Source: an uncultured Prevotella sp. (GTDB taxonomy: Bacteria; Bacteroidota; Bacteroidia; Bacteroidales; Bacteroidaceae). From it: a stretch of DNA of 18,498 bases. The DNA is taken from positions 1 through 18,498 of the forward strand of contig NZ_URNN01000060.1 in the NCBI RefSeq assembly GCF_900549175.1, read 5' to 3'. The notes under the pieces were generated by a model, which was not told the origin of the DNA, searched no databases, and worked only from the letters and a program-made list of their open reading frames with translations. Position 1 is the first letter of the stretch. Every line of letters starts with the position of its first letter. A program made the position numbers and the translations under genes. Below are positions 1-6,914 of the stretch, in pieces.

Positions 1-8
1 TCCTCTTG

Positions 9-75
9 CTCCGTTTAGGCCGTAGTTGCATCACGGTTAGGCCGTAACCGCAACGCAAGTACGCCCTAAACGGAG
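9..75. repeat. 67-bp palindromic element, left copy
   Basis: Two 21-base arms (9-29 and 55-75, starting CTCCGTTTA and ending TAAACGGAG) are complementary at 19 of 21 positions. They enclose a 25-base core (30-54) that holds its own small hairpin, CGGTTA/TAACCG. The same 67-bp element ends the window at 18432-18498, with an identical 25-base core in the same orientation. The flank at 76-85 (tgtaaggagg) is the reverse complement of the ten bases before the other copy, so the full element may be longer. It looks like a dispersed palindromic repeat of REP/BIME or MITE type. That class is inferred, and no mobility gene is present. Confidence 0.85.
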
Positions 76-200
76 TGTAAGGAGGCCCTAAAGGCAAACT
101 TGGGGTGCCGAAATGGTGTGTCAATAAGGTAAAAACGGCCTTACCGCCGTTCTATTTCGAGAAAAAAGAAATGTTAAATTTTAAGAATTATTATAACAAA

Positions 201-283
201 AGCCCCCTGTAATCCCCCAAAGGGGGATATTGAGTTGATGGCTCTTCGCCCCGGCATCCCCCTTTGGGGGATTATAGGGGGCT
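201..283. repeat. 28-bp inverted repeat, CCCCC/GGGGG type
   Basis: The arms 201-228 and 256-283 match as reverse complements at 27 of 28 positions, with a 27-base loop. Each arm also contains its own palindrome, atcccccaaagggggat on the left. The element lies in the non-coding stretch downstream of ilvE. It could be a small non-autonomous mobile element or a transcribed hairpin. Nothing in it codes. Confidence 0.8.
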
Positions 284-302
284 ACCAACCCATTGACGGA
301 AT

Positions 303-359
303 TATTCATAAAAGGTCGGTTTGGCACACCTTCCTGCGCAAACCGACCTTTTATGAATA
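303..359 (-). terminator. Likely terminator hairpin downstream of ilvE
   Basis: A perfect 21-bp inverted repeat (303-323 and 339-359) with a 15-base loop starts about 33 bases beyond the ilvE stop codon on the minus strand. The stem is long and mixed in composition. There is no clear U-tract after it, so function as a terminator rests on position. A frayed outer repeat (293-306 with 363-376, 13 of 14 matching) overlaps the base of the stem. Confidence 0.55.
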
Positions 360-391
360 GTAAATAATTCCGCCAACGGATAATGATGGCG

Positions 392-1414
392 TCAGTCTAT
401 GATCACCGTTGTCCAGCCGTGCTTGTCTTCGATGGTGCCGTACTGTATGCCGCGCAGCGTGTCGTAGAGCTTGCGCGAGATGGGGCCGGGCTGGCCGTCG
501 GCGCTGAACGTGTAGCGTTTGCCGTTGTCGAGATCGTCGATGTATGATATCGGCGAGATGACGGCAGCCGTTCCGCAGGCTCCCGCCTCTTCGAACGTGT
601 CAAGTTCTTCTTCGGGGATGGGGCGGCGTTCCACCTTCAGGCCAAGGTCTTCGGCCACCTGCATGAGGCTCTTGTTGGTGATGCTGGGCAGGATGGAGGT
701 AGACTCCGGTGTGACGTAGGTGTTGTTTTTGATGCCGAAGAAGTTGGCGGCTCCACACTCGTCGATGTACTTCTTCTCCTTTGCGTCGAGATAGAACTCG
801 CAGGCATAGCCCTTTTCGTGGGCCAGATTGTTGGCATAGAGCGATGCTGCATAGTTGCCGCCCACCTTGTATTTGCCGGTGCCGAGCGGTGCCGAGCGGT
901 CGTAGTCGCGGATGATGACGTAGGGATTGGTCGAGAATCCGCCTTTGAAGTAAGGTCCTACAGGTGTCACGAATATCAGGAAAAGATATTCCTTGGCGGG
1001 GTGTACGCCCACCTGTGCCGACATGCCGACGAGCAACGGACGTATGTATAGTGTGGCTCCGCTCTCGTATGTGGGTATGTACTCCTGGTTGAGGCGCACC
1101 ACCTTCTTCACCATTTCAGTGAAGAGCTCTGTGGGGACCTCGGGCATGAGTATGCCGCGGCATGTGCTCTGCAGGCGTGCGGCGTTTTCTTCGACGCGGA
1201 ACACGCGTACCTTGCCGTCGGGACAGCGGTATGCCTTGAGCCCTTCAAAAGCCTCCTGGCCGTAGTGCAGACACGTGGCAGCCATGTGCATGTTGATGTA
1301 CTCTTCGGAGCAAATCTCTATCTCGCCCCATTTTCCGTCACGATAGTAGCACCGTACGTTGTAGTCTGTCGGTCTGTAGCCGAACGACAGGTTTGACCAG
1401 TCTAAATCTTTCAT
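392..1414 (-). CDS. ilvE: Branched-chain amino acid aminotransferase
   Basis: This 340-residue PLP enzyme interconverts leucine, isoleucine and valine with their 2-oxo acids, using glutamate/2-oxoglutarate, in the cytoplasm. It is a fold-type IV aminotransferase of the longer type II (eukaryote-like) group: residues 48-60 read CLHYGQEAFEGLK, and 178-190 read GTGKYKVGGNYAA, where Lys183 is the probable PLP lysine. ESGATLYIRPL (117-127) and GTAAVISPI (281-289) are further family blocks, and length is normal. The start is fixed by a Bacteroidales-type promoter about 50 bases upstream. It is a single-gene unit with its own promoter and hairpin. Function assignment is firm; substrate range among branched-chain acids is inferred from the family. 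Confidence 0.96.
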   Translation of the reverse strand: MKDLDWSNLSFGYRPTDYNVRCYYRDGKWGEIEICSEEYINMHMAATCLHYGQEAFEGLKAYRCPDGKVRVFRVEENAARLQSTCRGILMPEVPTELFTEMVKKVVRLNQEYIPTYESGATLYIRPLLVGMSAQVGVHPAKEYLFLIFVTPVGPYFKGGFSTNPYVIIRDYDRSAPLGTGKYKVGGNYAASLYANNLAHEKGYACEFYLDAKEKKYIDECGAANFFGIKNNTYVTPESTSILPSITNKSLMQVAEDLGLKVERRPIPEEELDTFEEAGACGTAAVISPISYIDDLDNGKRYTFSADGQPGPISRKLYDTLRGIQYGTIEDKHGWTTVIID

Positions 1415-1463
1415 ATCTGTATTTGTTTGTTGTTTTGTTATCTTGTTATCATTTGCAATGATG

Positions 1464-1494
1464 CAAATGTAGCCAAAATCTTGTTAATCCGCAA
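1464..1494 (-). promoter_or_regulatory. ilvE promoter
   Basis: Read on the minus strand, TTG (1494-1492), 20 bases, then TACATTTG (1471-1464) matches the Bacteroidales -33/-7 pattern (TTG...TAnnTTTG). The predicted transcript starts near 1457, about 43 bases before the ilvE ATG. An interrupted palindrome, ATTTGCA-4-TGCAAAT (1451-1468), overlaps the -7 element and the expected start site, so it could be an operator. Confidence 0.65.
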
Positions 1495-1502
1495 TTATTT
1501 GG

Positions 1503-1524
1503 CGGCAAAAAAGTGTTTTGGCCG
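1503..1524 (-). terminator. Weak hairpin after xseB
   Basis: On the minus strand CGGC...AAAA...TTTT...GCCG can fold into a short imperfect hairpin 33 bases after the xseB stop codon and just before the ilvE promoter. It could separate the xse operon from ilvE. The stem is poor, so this is tentative. Confidence 0.3.
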
Positions 1525-1556
1525 AATTATCTTATCTTTTGAACTGTATATACCTG

Positions 1557-1745
1557 TCACTTGCCGAGTATCTTCTTTATCTCTCCGTCGGTCTTGGTCA
1601 GCCTGCTTTTGCAGAACTTTATAAGTTCCTGTGCCCTTTTCAGCTGTTCGCCGAGAGAGTCGATGTCGAGTTCGTCGTTCTCCATCTGCCGCACGATTTG
1701 TTCCAGTTCGTGTACGGCGTCTTCGTATTTCATATTTTTATCCAT
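1557..1745 (-). CDS. xseB: Exodeoxyribonuclease VII small subunit
   Basis: A 62-residue protein of the XseB family. Several small subunits bind each XseA chain to form exonuclease VII, which degrades single-stranded DNA from either end to oligonucleotides. The family pattern is clear: YEDAVHELEQIVRQMEND (7-24), then SLGEQLKRAQELIKFCKSRL (30-49), a two-helix, mostly charged protein. Length is slightly short but normal for the phylum. It follows xseA in the same direction after a 136-base gap occupied by a 19-bp tandem repeat, and is probably the last gene of the protease-xseA-xseB transcript. Confidence 0.93.
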   Translation of the reverse strand: MDKNMKYEDAVHELEQIVRQMENDELDIDSLGEQLKRAQELIKFCKSRLTKTDGEIKKILGK

Positions 1746-1759
1746 AGTGTCTTTTTTTG

Positions 1760-1859
1760 TGGGATTAATGGGATTTTATGGGATTAATGGGATTTTATGG
1801 GATTAATGGGATGTTGTGGGATTGATGGGATTTTGTGGGATTGATGGGATGTTGTGGGG
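1760..1859. repeat. 19-bp tandem repeat between xseA and xseB
   Basis: Five 19-base units in tandem (1760-1778, 1779-1797, 1798-1816, 1817-1835, 1836-1854) plus a partial sixth follow the form TGGGATTAATGGGATTTTA, with A/G and T/G variants in the later units. The RNA of the xse operon would carry the C-rich complement. There is no spacer structure, so it is not a CRISPR array. Confidence 0.92.
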
Positions 1860-1881
1860 TATTTCTTTTAATTTTTAATTC

Positions 1882-3186
1882 TTAATTTTTAATTTTCCCG
1901 ATTGTCGACGTTATTTCCCCATTTTCCACTTTCGTGATTATTTCGTCACCCGGTTTCAGTAGCGTAGCGTCGTGTACGGCACGGCCGTTGTGCAGGGTTA
2001 TGCTGTAGCCACGGCGCAACAGCTGCATGGGGTCGAGGGCTTGCACCCTTTGCGAGAGCATCGTCAGACGGTGGTTCTCTACTGTAAGGCGGCGTTCGGC
2101 GAGTGGCCTGATGCGTTCGGCCAACATTTCGGTACGGTGTGTCTCGCGGTCGATGCGGCGTGCAATGGCCGTGTCGATGCGGCCTTTAATGATGTCGAGC
2201 CGGGCCTCCTGCCGTGTCTTCACCACGGAGAACAGTGTGGGGATGCGCTCGGAGAGACGTTCCATGCGCATGCGCTCGCCCTGCATGCGGTGTTCGACGG
2301 AGCGTGCGATGGCGTCGCGGCTGCGGTCGATGCGGTCGGCGGTGGCTTTCAGACGGCTTATGAGCAGTGCCGCCGCCGCCGTGGGAGTCTTCACCCTTGT
2401 GTTGGCCACCATGTCGAGCACTGTCTCGTCGCGGTCGTGTCCTATGCCGGTGATTACGGGCAGGGGGAAGTTGGCCACGTTTTCGGCCAGTGTGAGAGTG
2501 TCGAATCCTGACATGTCGCTTGTGGCGCCGCCTCCGCGTATTATCACCACGCAGTCGAAACAGTCGGCGCGGTCGTTGATGCTGTTGAGGGCGGCAATGA
2601 TGCTCTGCTCCACTTGTTCGCCCTGCATTACGGCGGGAAACAGTTCGGTGGCGAAGGCAAAGCCGTATTCGTTGTCGGACAGCTGGCGGCAGAAGTCGCC
2701 GTAGCCCGCCGCCGTTTCGCTGGAAATCACGGCTATACGCTGTGCGAACATGGGGATCGCCAGTTCGCGGTTGAGGTCGAAAACGCCCATCTCCTTCAGT
2801 TTCGCCATTATCATCTGCCTGCGCCGCGCCATGTCGCCCATGGTGTATGTGGGGTCGATGTCGGTGACAATCCACGAAAAGCCGTATGCCTCGTGGAACT
2901 GTGCGTACACCTGCAGCAGCACTTTCAGGCCTGCGCGGAAGGTCTGTCCCGTGGTCCGCTCAAAATACGGGCGCAGCATGGCCCATGTCTGCCGCCAGCA
3001 TTTGGCCTGTGCCCTGGCTATGGGGGTGTTGCCCGACTCGTCTTTCTGAACCAGCTCCATGTAGCAGTGGCCGCGCGACTCGCGCGCTTCCGACAGTTCG
3101 GCCTCCACCCAGTATTCGCCTGGCATGCCGCGCTCTATCGTGCCGCGTATCATGAGGTTGAGCTCGAGGAGGGATATTGTTTTCAT
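1882..3186 (-). CDS. xseA: Exodeoxyribonuclease VII large subunit
   Basis: A 434-residue catalytic subunit of exonuclease VII, cytoplasmic, acting on single-stranded DNA in repair and recombination. An N-terminal OB-fold DNA-binding domain (about 1-110) contains YWVEAELSEARESRGHCY (25-42). The catalytic domain includes RIAVISSETAAGYGDF (150-165), IIRGGGATSDMSGFD (215-229), GIGHDRDETVLD (247-258) and TRVKTPTAAAALL (263-275), all conserved in the family. A helical, arginine-rich region (about 280-390) is the expected site of XseB binding. The start codon is preceded by a purine-rich leader (repeats of AAAAG on the coding strand). It sits between the subtilase and xseB on one strand; tandem repeats fill both junctions. 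Confidence 0.97.
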   Translation of the reverse strand: MKTISLLELNLMIRGTIERGMPGEYWVEAELSEARESRGHCYMELVQKDESGNTPIARAQAKCWRQTWAMLRPYFERTTGQTFRAGLKVLLQVYAQFHEAYGFSWIVTDIDPTYTMGDMARRRQMIMAKLKEMGVFDLNRELAIPMFAQRIAVISSETAAGYGDFCRQLSDNEYGFAFATELFPAVMQGEQVEQSIIAALNSINDRADCFDCVVIIRGGGATSDMSGFDTLTLAENVANFPLPVITGIGHDRDETVLDMVANTRVKTPTAAAALLISRLKATADRIDRSRDAIARSVEHRMQGERMRMERLSERIPTLFSVVKTRQEARLDIIKGRIDTAIARRIDRETHRTEMLAERIRPLAERRLTVENHRLTMLSQRVQALDPMQLLRRGYSITLHNGRAVHDATLLKPGDEIITKVENGEITSTIGKIKN

Positions 3187-3206
3187 CTTTCTTTTCTTTT
3201 CTTTTT

Positions 3207-3293
3207 GGGGGATATGGGAGTGATGGGGGATTTATGGGAGTTATGGGGGATATGGGAGTGGTGGGGGAGATGGGAGTGTGTGGGATTTATGGG
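3207..3293. repeat. 18-20-bp degenerate tandem repeat between subtilase and xseA
   Basis: Units of the form GGGGGATATGGGAGTGAT recur about four times with small length changes from 3207, then fade into tgtgggatttatgggg near 3293. The array runs over the stop codon of the protease (3287-3289), so its last residues are written in repeat-like sequence. On the coding strand it is C-rich, as are the arrays at 1760 and 7730. Confidence 0.85.
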
Positions 3294-4717
3294 GATACTT
3301 GAACTTGATTTTTATACAGTTCCGTTGCGGGTGGGGCAAAATCCGGTATGCCATATCCGAAAACATTATCCGGTGTGGCGTAGTTGCTGCAGCTGCGCCT
3401 TACGATGTCTATTATCTCGCGTGCCGTCTTGCCGGGCATCGACTGCCATAGGCATGCCACAAGGCCGCATACAAGAGGTGAGGCGAACGATGTGCCCATG
3501 TCGGGCATCACCATGCCGCGGCTGGATATTACCGTGGCCGGACTGCCGGGAGCCATGACGTCGGGCTTCACACGTCCGTCTTGCGTGGGGCCTACACCCG
3601 AGAAAGGCGCGTTGACGAGTTGGGGGGTCAGTGCCCCAACGGTGATTATGTTGTCGGCATCGGCAGGAAACATAATCTTTTTCCATGGCCCCATGCCGCT
3701 GTTGCCCGCGCTGCATACGAGCACAATACCTTTGTCGGCAAGCATCGATGCCGAACGGGATATCATTGCGGTGCGGCCGTCCATCTCGCTGTAGCGGTGG
3801 TCGCCGTGGTGCCGGTCGTACTGGTTGTATCCCACGCTGCTGTTGATGATGTCGGCCCCCACCGAGTCGGCAAACTCGGCCGCCATTGTCCAGTAGTCTT
3901 CCTCCACGGGCTGCTCTGTCTGCGTGTCCTCACAGCGCAGCAGCCAGTAGGTGGCGTCGGGTGCCGTGCCTATGTATACATGCGGGGCGCAGGTGCCCAT
4001 GACGGACAGCACTTTCGTGCCGTGATCTGTCTCGCGGTAGATGTCTTTTGACGGCGGATATACAAAATCGTGCGTGCCAGCCATCCTTATCTTCCTGAAC
4101 ACGGGAATCCGGTCTGCATTGCGGAAACCGCCGTCGAGTACGGCTATCGTCATGCCGCGGCCGGTGAATCCCGCCTTGTGGAGCGGCTGGCCGTTGAGTG
4201 TGGCTGTCTGCTCTTCGGAGGCTCCGTAGCGCGATGTAGCCACAGAGTCCCAGCTGTTGAACGTCTCGTGATAGTTGTATCTCTTGGCCGGAGGCGTGAT
4301 GCTGTCGGGCGACTGCCATACCATAGTGCATTGCCGCACACAGTCGAGCATGCGCAGTGGGGCGATGGCGGCGGTGTCGGTGGTGAGCACCAGTGCGGAG
4401 TTGTGCCACCGGCTTGTGCCCACCACCTTTATCCCGTCAATGGCAAGCAGGTCGAGATAGGCGGGATTGACGGGCAGGTCGGTGGAGTCTACCGGCAGGT
4501 TCTGCCGCTTGCGTCTTTCCATAGCCTTGCGTGACAGGAATTCGCGCGGGCGTTCGAGACTGAACGGAGTGCCGTTCTTGTCACTCAACATGACACGGAA
4601 AATGTATGATTTCTCATCGGGGTATCTGATTTTTCGTGCAGACTCGTTCATCGTGCCGCCATGTGCCGATATGGTGACAACGAGGAGAAGCAGTGATAGG
4701 AATATATTCCGTTTCAT
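3287..4717 (-). CDS. Secreted S8 family (subtilisin-like) serine protease
   Basis: A 476-residue protease with an N-terminal signal peptide (MKRNIFLSLLLLVVTISAHG), so it acts outside the cytoplasm. The subtilase triad is complete: Asp195 in IAVLDGGF, His232 in DHGTKV and Ser410 in GTSFASP, with the oxyanion Asn339 in CSAGNS. Residues 30-180 form an N-terminal propeptide-like region (FLSRKAMERRKRQNLPVDSTD) common in Bacteroidetes S8 proteins. An in-frame ATG at 4771 exists, but it lies at the -33 element of a good promoter, so the ATG at 4717, which gives a clean signal peptide, is preferred. No clear long C-terminal sorting domain is seen. Substrate is unknown. It leads the operon with xseA and xseB, a positional link without obvious functional meaning. 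Confidence 0.92.
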   Translation of the reverse strand: MKRNIFLSLLLLVVTISAHGGTMNESARKIRYPDEKSYIFRVMLSDKNGTPFSLERPREFLSRKAMERRKRQNLPVDSTDLPVNPAYLDLLAIDGIKVVGTSRWHNSALVLTTDTAAIAPLRMLDCVRQCTMVWQSPDSITPPAKRYNYHETFNSWDSVATSRYGASEEQTATLNGQPLHKAGFTGRGMTIAVLDGGFRNADRIPVFRKIRMAGTHDFVYPPSKDIYRETDHGTKVLSVMGTCAPHVYIGTAPDATYWLLRCEDTQTEQPVEEDYWTMAAEFADSVGADIINSSVGYNQYDRHHGDHRYSEMDGRTAMISRSASMLADKGIVLVCSAGNSGMGPWKKIMFPADADNIITVGALTPQLVNAPFSGVGPTQDGRVKPDVMAPGSPATVISSRGMVMPDMGTSFASPLVCGLVACLWQSMPGKTAREIIDIVRRSCSNYATPDNVFGYGIPDFAPPATELYKNQVQVSP

Positions 4718-4740
4718 TCTGTATAGACATTTTGATGATG

Positions 4741-4772
4741 CAAACTTACTGCTATTTCTGCTAAAATCCAAA
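4741..4772 (-). promoter_or_regulatory. Promoter of the subtilase-xseA-xseB operon
   Basis: On the minus strand TTTG (4772-4769), 20 bases, then TAAGTTTG (4748-4741) is an excellent match to the Bacteroidales sigma consensus. Transcription would start near 4734, 17 bases before the ATG at 4717. This is the main reason for choosing that start. Confidence 0.75.
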
Positions 4773-4788
4773 TAAAAACAGTGTGTTC

Positions 4789-4822
4789 TTGTCTTCCGGA
4801 CACGAATAAATTAGTATCTTTG
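4789..4822 (+). promoter_or_regulatory. Possible upstream promoter of the MATE operon
   Basis: TATCTTTG at 4815-4822 matches the -7 consensus exactly. The nearest TTG (4789-4791) is 23 bases upstream, longer than ideal. The same TATCTTTGC string recurs 65 bases downstream in the better promoter. Confidence 0.35.
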
Positions 4823-4857
4823 CATACGATTGGCCGCACTCGGCAATTTGCAACAAG

Positions 4858-4887
4858 TTTGCATTGCGCTCGTTGGCACTATCTTTG
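4858..4887 (+). promoter_or_regulatory. Promoter of the MATE operon
   Basis: TTTG (4858-4861), 18 bases, then TATCTTTG (4880-4887) fits the Bacteroidales promoter pattern. Transcription would start near 4894, about 15 bases before the ATG at 4909. The stretch from about 4834 (GCACTCGGCAATTTGC) to the -7 element resembles a promoter-containing sequence I recall as recurrent in Bacteroidales genomes; that resemblance is from memory and not verified. Confidence 0.7.
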
Positions 4888-4908
4888 CTCATTATTTAAT
4901 GTTAACAG

Positions 4909-6261
4909 ATGAATAAAAACAAGGCTACATTGGAATTGGGGACAAAACCGGTGGGCAGTCTGCTCCTGCAATATGCCATGCCTGCCATCATTGCGATGAC
5001 CGCGTCGTCATTATATAATATGGTGGACAGCATTTTCATAGGGCAGGGAGTGGGGCCTATGGCCATATCCGGTCTTGCGCTTACGTTTCCGTTCATGAAT
5101 CTTTCGGCGGCCTTCGGGGCCGCGGTCGGCGTGGGAGCGTCGACGTGCATATCGGTGAAACTCGGACAGAGAGACTACAAGACGGCGCAGAACATTCTTG
5201 GAAACACCGTGACGCTCAACCTCATCGTCGGAATACTCTTCAGCGTTGTGTCGCTGCTTTTCCTCGACCCCATACTGTATTTCTTCGGCGCGAGCGGACA
5301 GACGATACCTTACGCCCGCGACTATATGGTTGTCATTTTGCTCGGCAATGTGTTCTCGCACATGTACTTCGGCATGAATGCCGTGTTGCGTGCTGCCGGC
5401 AAACCGCGGCAGGCGATGTATGCCACCATGTTTACCGTGGTGATGAACACTGTTCTCGACCCCGTATTCATCTATCTGCTTGACATGGGCATACGCGGTG
5501 CCGCCTTTGCCACGATTCTCTCGCAGATGATGGCCCTGACATGGCAGATGAAGCTGTTCTCAGACAAGGCGGAGCTGCTGCACCTGTGCCGTGGCATCTA
5601 TGGTCTCAAGGCGGCGATAGTGAAGAACATCATAGCTATAGGCCTGTCGCCGTTTCTGATGAACGTGTGTGCATGTATTGTGGTGATATTCATCAATAAG
5701 GGACTGCTGATGTATGGTGGCGACCTCGCCGTGGGGGCCTATGGCATAGCCAACCGCGTGGCCTTTGTATTCGTGATGATAGTGATGGGCATCAACCAGG
5801 GCATGCAGCCGATAGCTGGCTACAACTACGGCGCCCGGCAGATGGACCGCCTGATGCGTGTGCTGAAGCTGGCCATGGTGGCGGCAACGGCGGTCACCAC
5901 GTTGGGATTTTTAGTGGCGGAGTTTATACCGGAACTTTGCGTGAGCCTGTTCACCACCGACAATGAACTGACTGGTATGGCGGCCCGGGGCATGCGCATC
6001 ATAATGTGTACGTTCCCGATAATAGGTTTCCAGATGGTGGCTACCAATTTCTTCCAGAGTATAGGAATGGCAAAGGTGAGCATATTCCTCTCCCTCTCCC
6101 GGCAGATGCTGTTTCTGCTGCCCTTGCTGTTTGTCCTGCCGTTGCAGTTCGGTGTAGACGGCGTGTGGGCATCCATGCCGGTGTCTGACACTGTGGCATC
6201 ACTGGTGACACTGGTGATATTGGTGAAGTATATGAGAAAGTTCAAGAATAATTATGAATAA
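4909..6261 (+). CDS. MATE family efflux transporter
   Basis: A 450-residue inner-membrane protein with about 12 hydrophobic segments, of normal length for the multidrug and toxic compound extrusion family (cation-coupled export of drugs or metabolites). The N-terminus (LGTKPVGSLLLQYAMPAII, MVDSIFIGQGVG) and the repeated half-molecule pattern (GINQGMQPIAGYNYGARQ in the second half) are typical of MepA-like Bacteroidetes members. The ATG follows a strong promoter closely. Its last codons overlap the start of the next gene by 8 bases, implying translational coupling. The exported compound cannot be read from sequence. Confidence 0.95.
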   Translation: MNKNKATLELGTKPVGSLLLQYAMPAIIAMTASSLYNMVDSIFIGQGVGPMAISGLALTFPFMNLSAAFGAAVGVGASTCISVKLGQRDYKTAQNILGNTVTLNLIVGILFSVVSLLFLDPILYFFGASGQTIPYARDYMVVILLGNVFSHMYFGMNAVLRAAGKPRQAMYATMFTVVMNTVLDPVFIYLLDMGIRGAAFATILSQMMALTWQMKLFSDKAELLHLCRGIYGLKAAIVKNIIAIGLSPFLMNVCACIVVIFINKGLLMYGGDLAVGAYGIANRVAFVFVMIVMGINQGMQPIAGYNYGARQMDRLMRVLKLAMVAATAVTTLGFLVAEFIPELCVSLFTTDNELTGMAARGMRIIMCTFPIIGFQMVATNFFQSIGMAKVSIFLSLSRQMLFLLPLLFVLPLQFGVDGVWASMPVSDTVASLVTLVILVKYMRKFKNNYE

Positions 6262-6871
6262 GATAATCATAAACGTGGGCCGCCAGCTTGGCAGTGGCGG
6301 ACGGGACATTGCCCGCAAACTGGCAGATGACTTCGGTTGCAGTTTCTATGACCGTGAGCTACTGAACCTTGCGGCGCGTGAAAGCGGCTTCTCGGAAAAG
6401 GTGTTCGAGCAGAACGACGAGAACCGCGGTTTCCTGCGCTCGCTGTTTCATCTGCATGTGCCGCACATGAGCGATGTCAACTTCTACAGTAACAACATAT
6501 CTCCCGAAAGCCTGTTCAAGTTTCAGAGCGATGCCATACGGCGTGCTGCCGACGAAGGGTCGTGTGTCTTCGTCGGGCGCTGTGCCGATTACGTGTTGCG
6601 CGACCGTCGGGATGTTGTCAGCATATTCATCACGGCCGACATGGAGTGCCGTATAAGGCAGGTGTGCGGGCGTTGCGGATGCGACAGTGCCGAGGCACAG
6701 AAGATAATATCAAAGGGTGACAGCGAGCGCGCGGCCTATTATAACTATTACACCGGGAAGATATGGGGGCACAGTGACAGTTACGACCTATGCGTGAACT
6801 CGAGCCTGCTGGGGCTTGACCGTACGGCGGAGTTCATCAAGAGATTCATAACCGAGCGGTTTGAACGTTAG
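6254..6871 (+). CDS. Cytidylate kinase-like P-loop protein
   Basis: A 205-residue protein of the cytidylate kinase-like family (AAK6-type P-loop NTPase). The N-terminus IINVGRQLGSGGRDIARKLA (5-24) contains a variant nucleotide-binding loop, GRQLGSGGR. FYDRELLNLAARESG follows, then FVGRCADYVLRD, and the C-terminal KGDSERAAYYNYYTGKIWG block is characteristic. It is not the housekeeping Cmk, which has a GTSGSGKS-type loop, so the phosphate acceptor is unknown. The ATG lies inside the end of the MATE gene (8-base overlap, other frame), so the two are translated together. The reading frame is intact. Confidence 0.88.
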   Translation: MNKIIINVGRQLGSGGRDIARKLADDFGCSFYDRELLNLAARESGFSEKVFEQNDENRGFLRSLFHLHVPHMSDVNFYSNNISPESLFKFQSDAIRRAADEGSCVFVGRCADYVLRDRRDVVSIFITADMECRIRQVCGRCGCDSAEAQKIISKGDSERAAYYNYYTGKIWGHSDSYDLCVNSSLLGLDRTAEFIKRFITERFER

Positions 6872-6914
6872 GATTATATACGAACGTTTTGAGCGTTAAG
6901 GACAGAGACGAATA

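Larger units (their letters stand above)
1..391. other. Non-coding left end, rich in inverted repeats
   Basis: No credible coding frame is seen in these 391 bases. In order they hold the 67-bp palindromic element, an AT-rich stretch (about 150-200), the 28-bp CCCCC/GGGGG inverted repeat, and the hairpin that probably ends the ilvE transcript. Any gene to the left lies outside the window. Confidence 0.7.

Noticed and set aside
1518..1806. Plus-strand frames opposite xseB
   Set aside because: They are antisense to xseB and end in the tandem repeat; no family resemblance.
2027..3558. Plus-strand frames over xseA and the protease end
   Set aside because: They are shadows of xseA, whose catalytic motifs are intact on the minus strand, and one runs straight through the tandem repeat array.
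4718..4771. Upstream ATG (4771) as start of the protease
   Set aside because: It overlaps the -33 element of the operon promoter and would bury the signal peptide.
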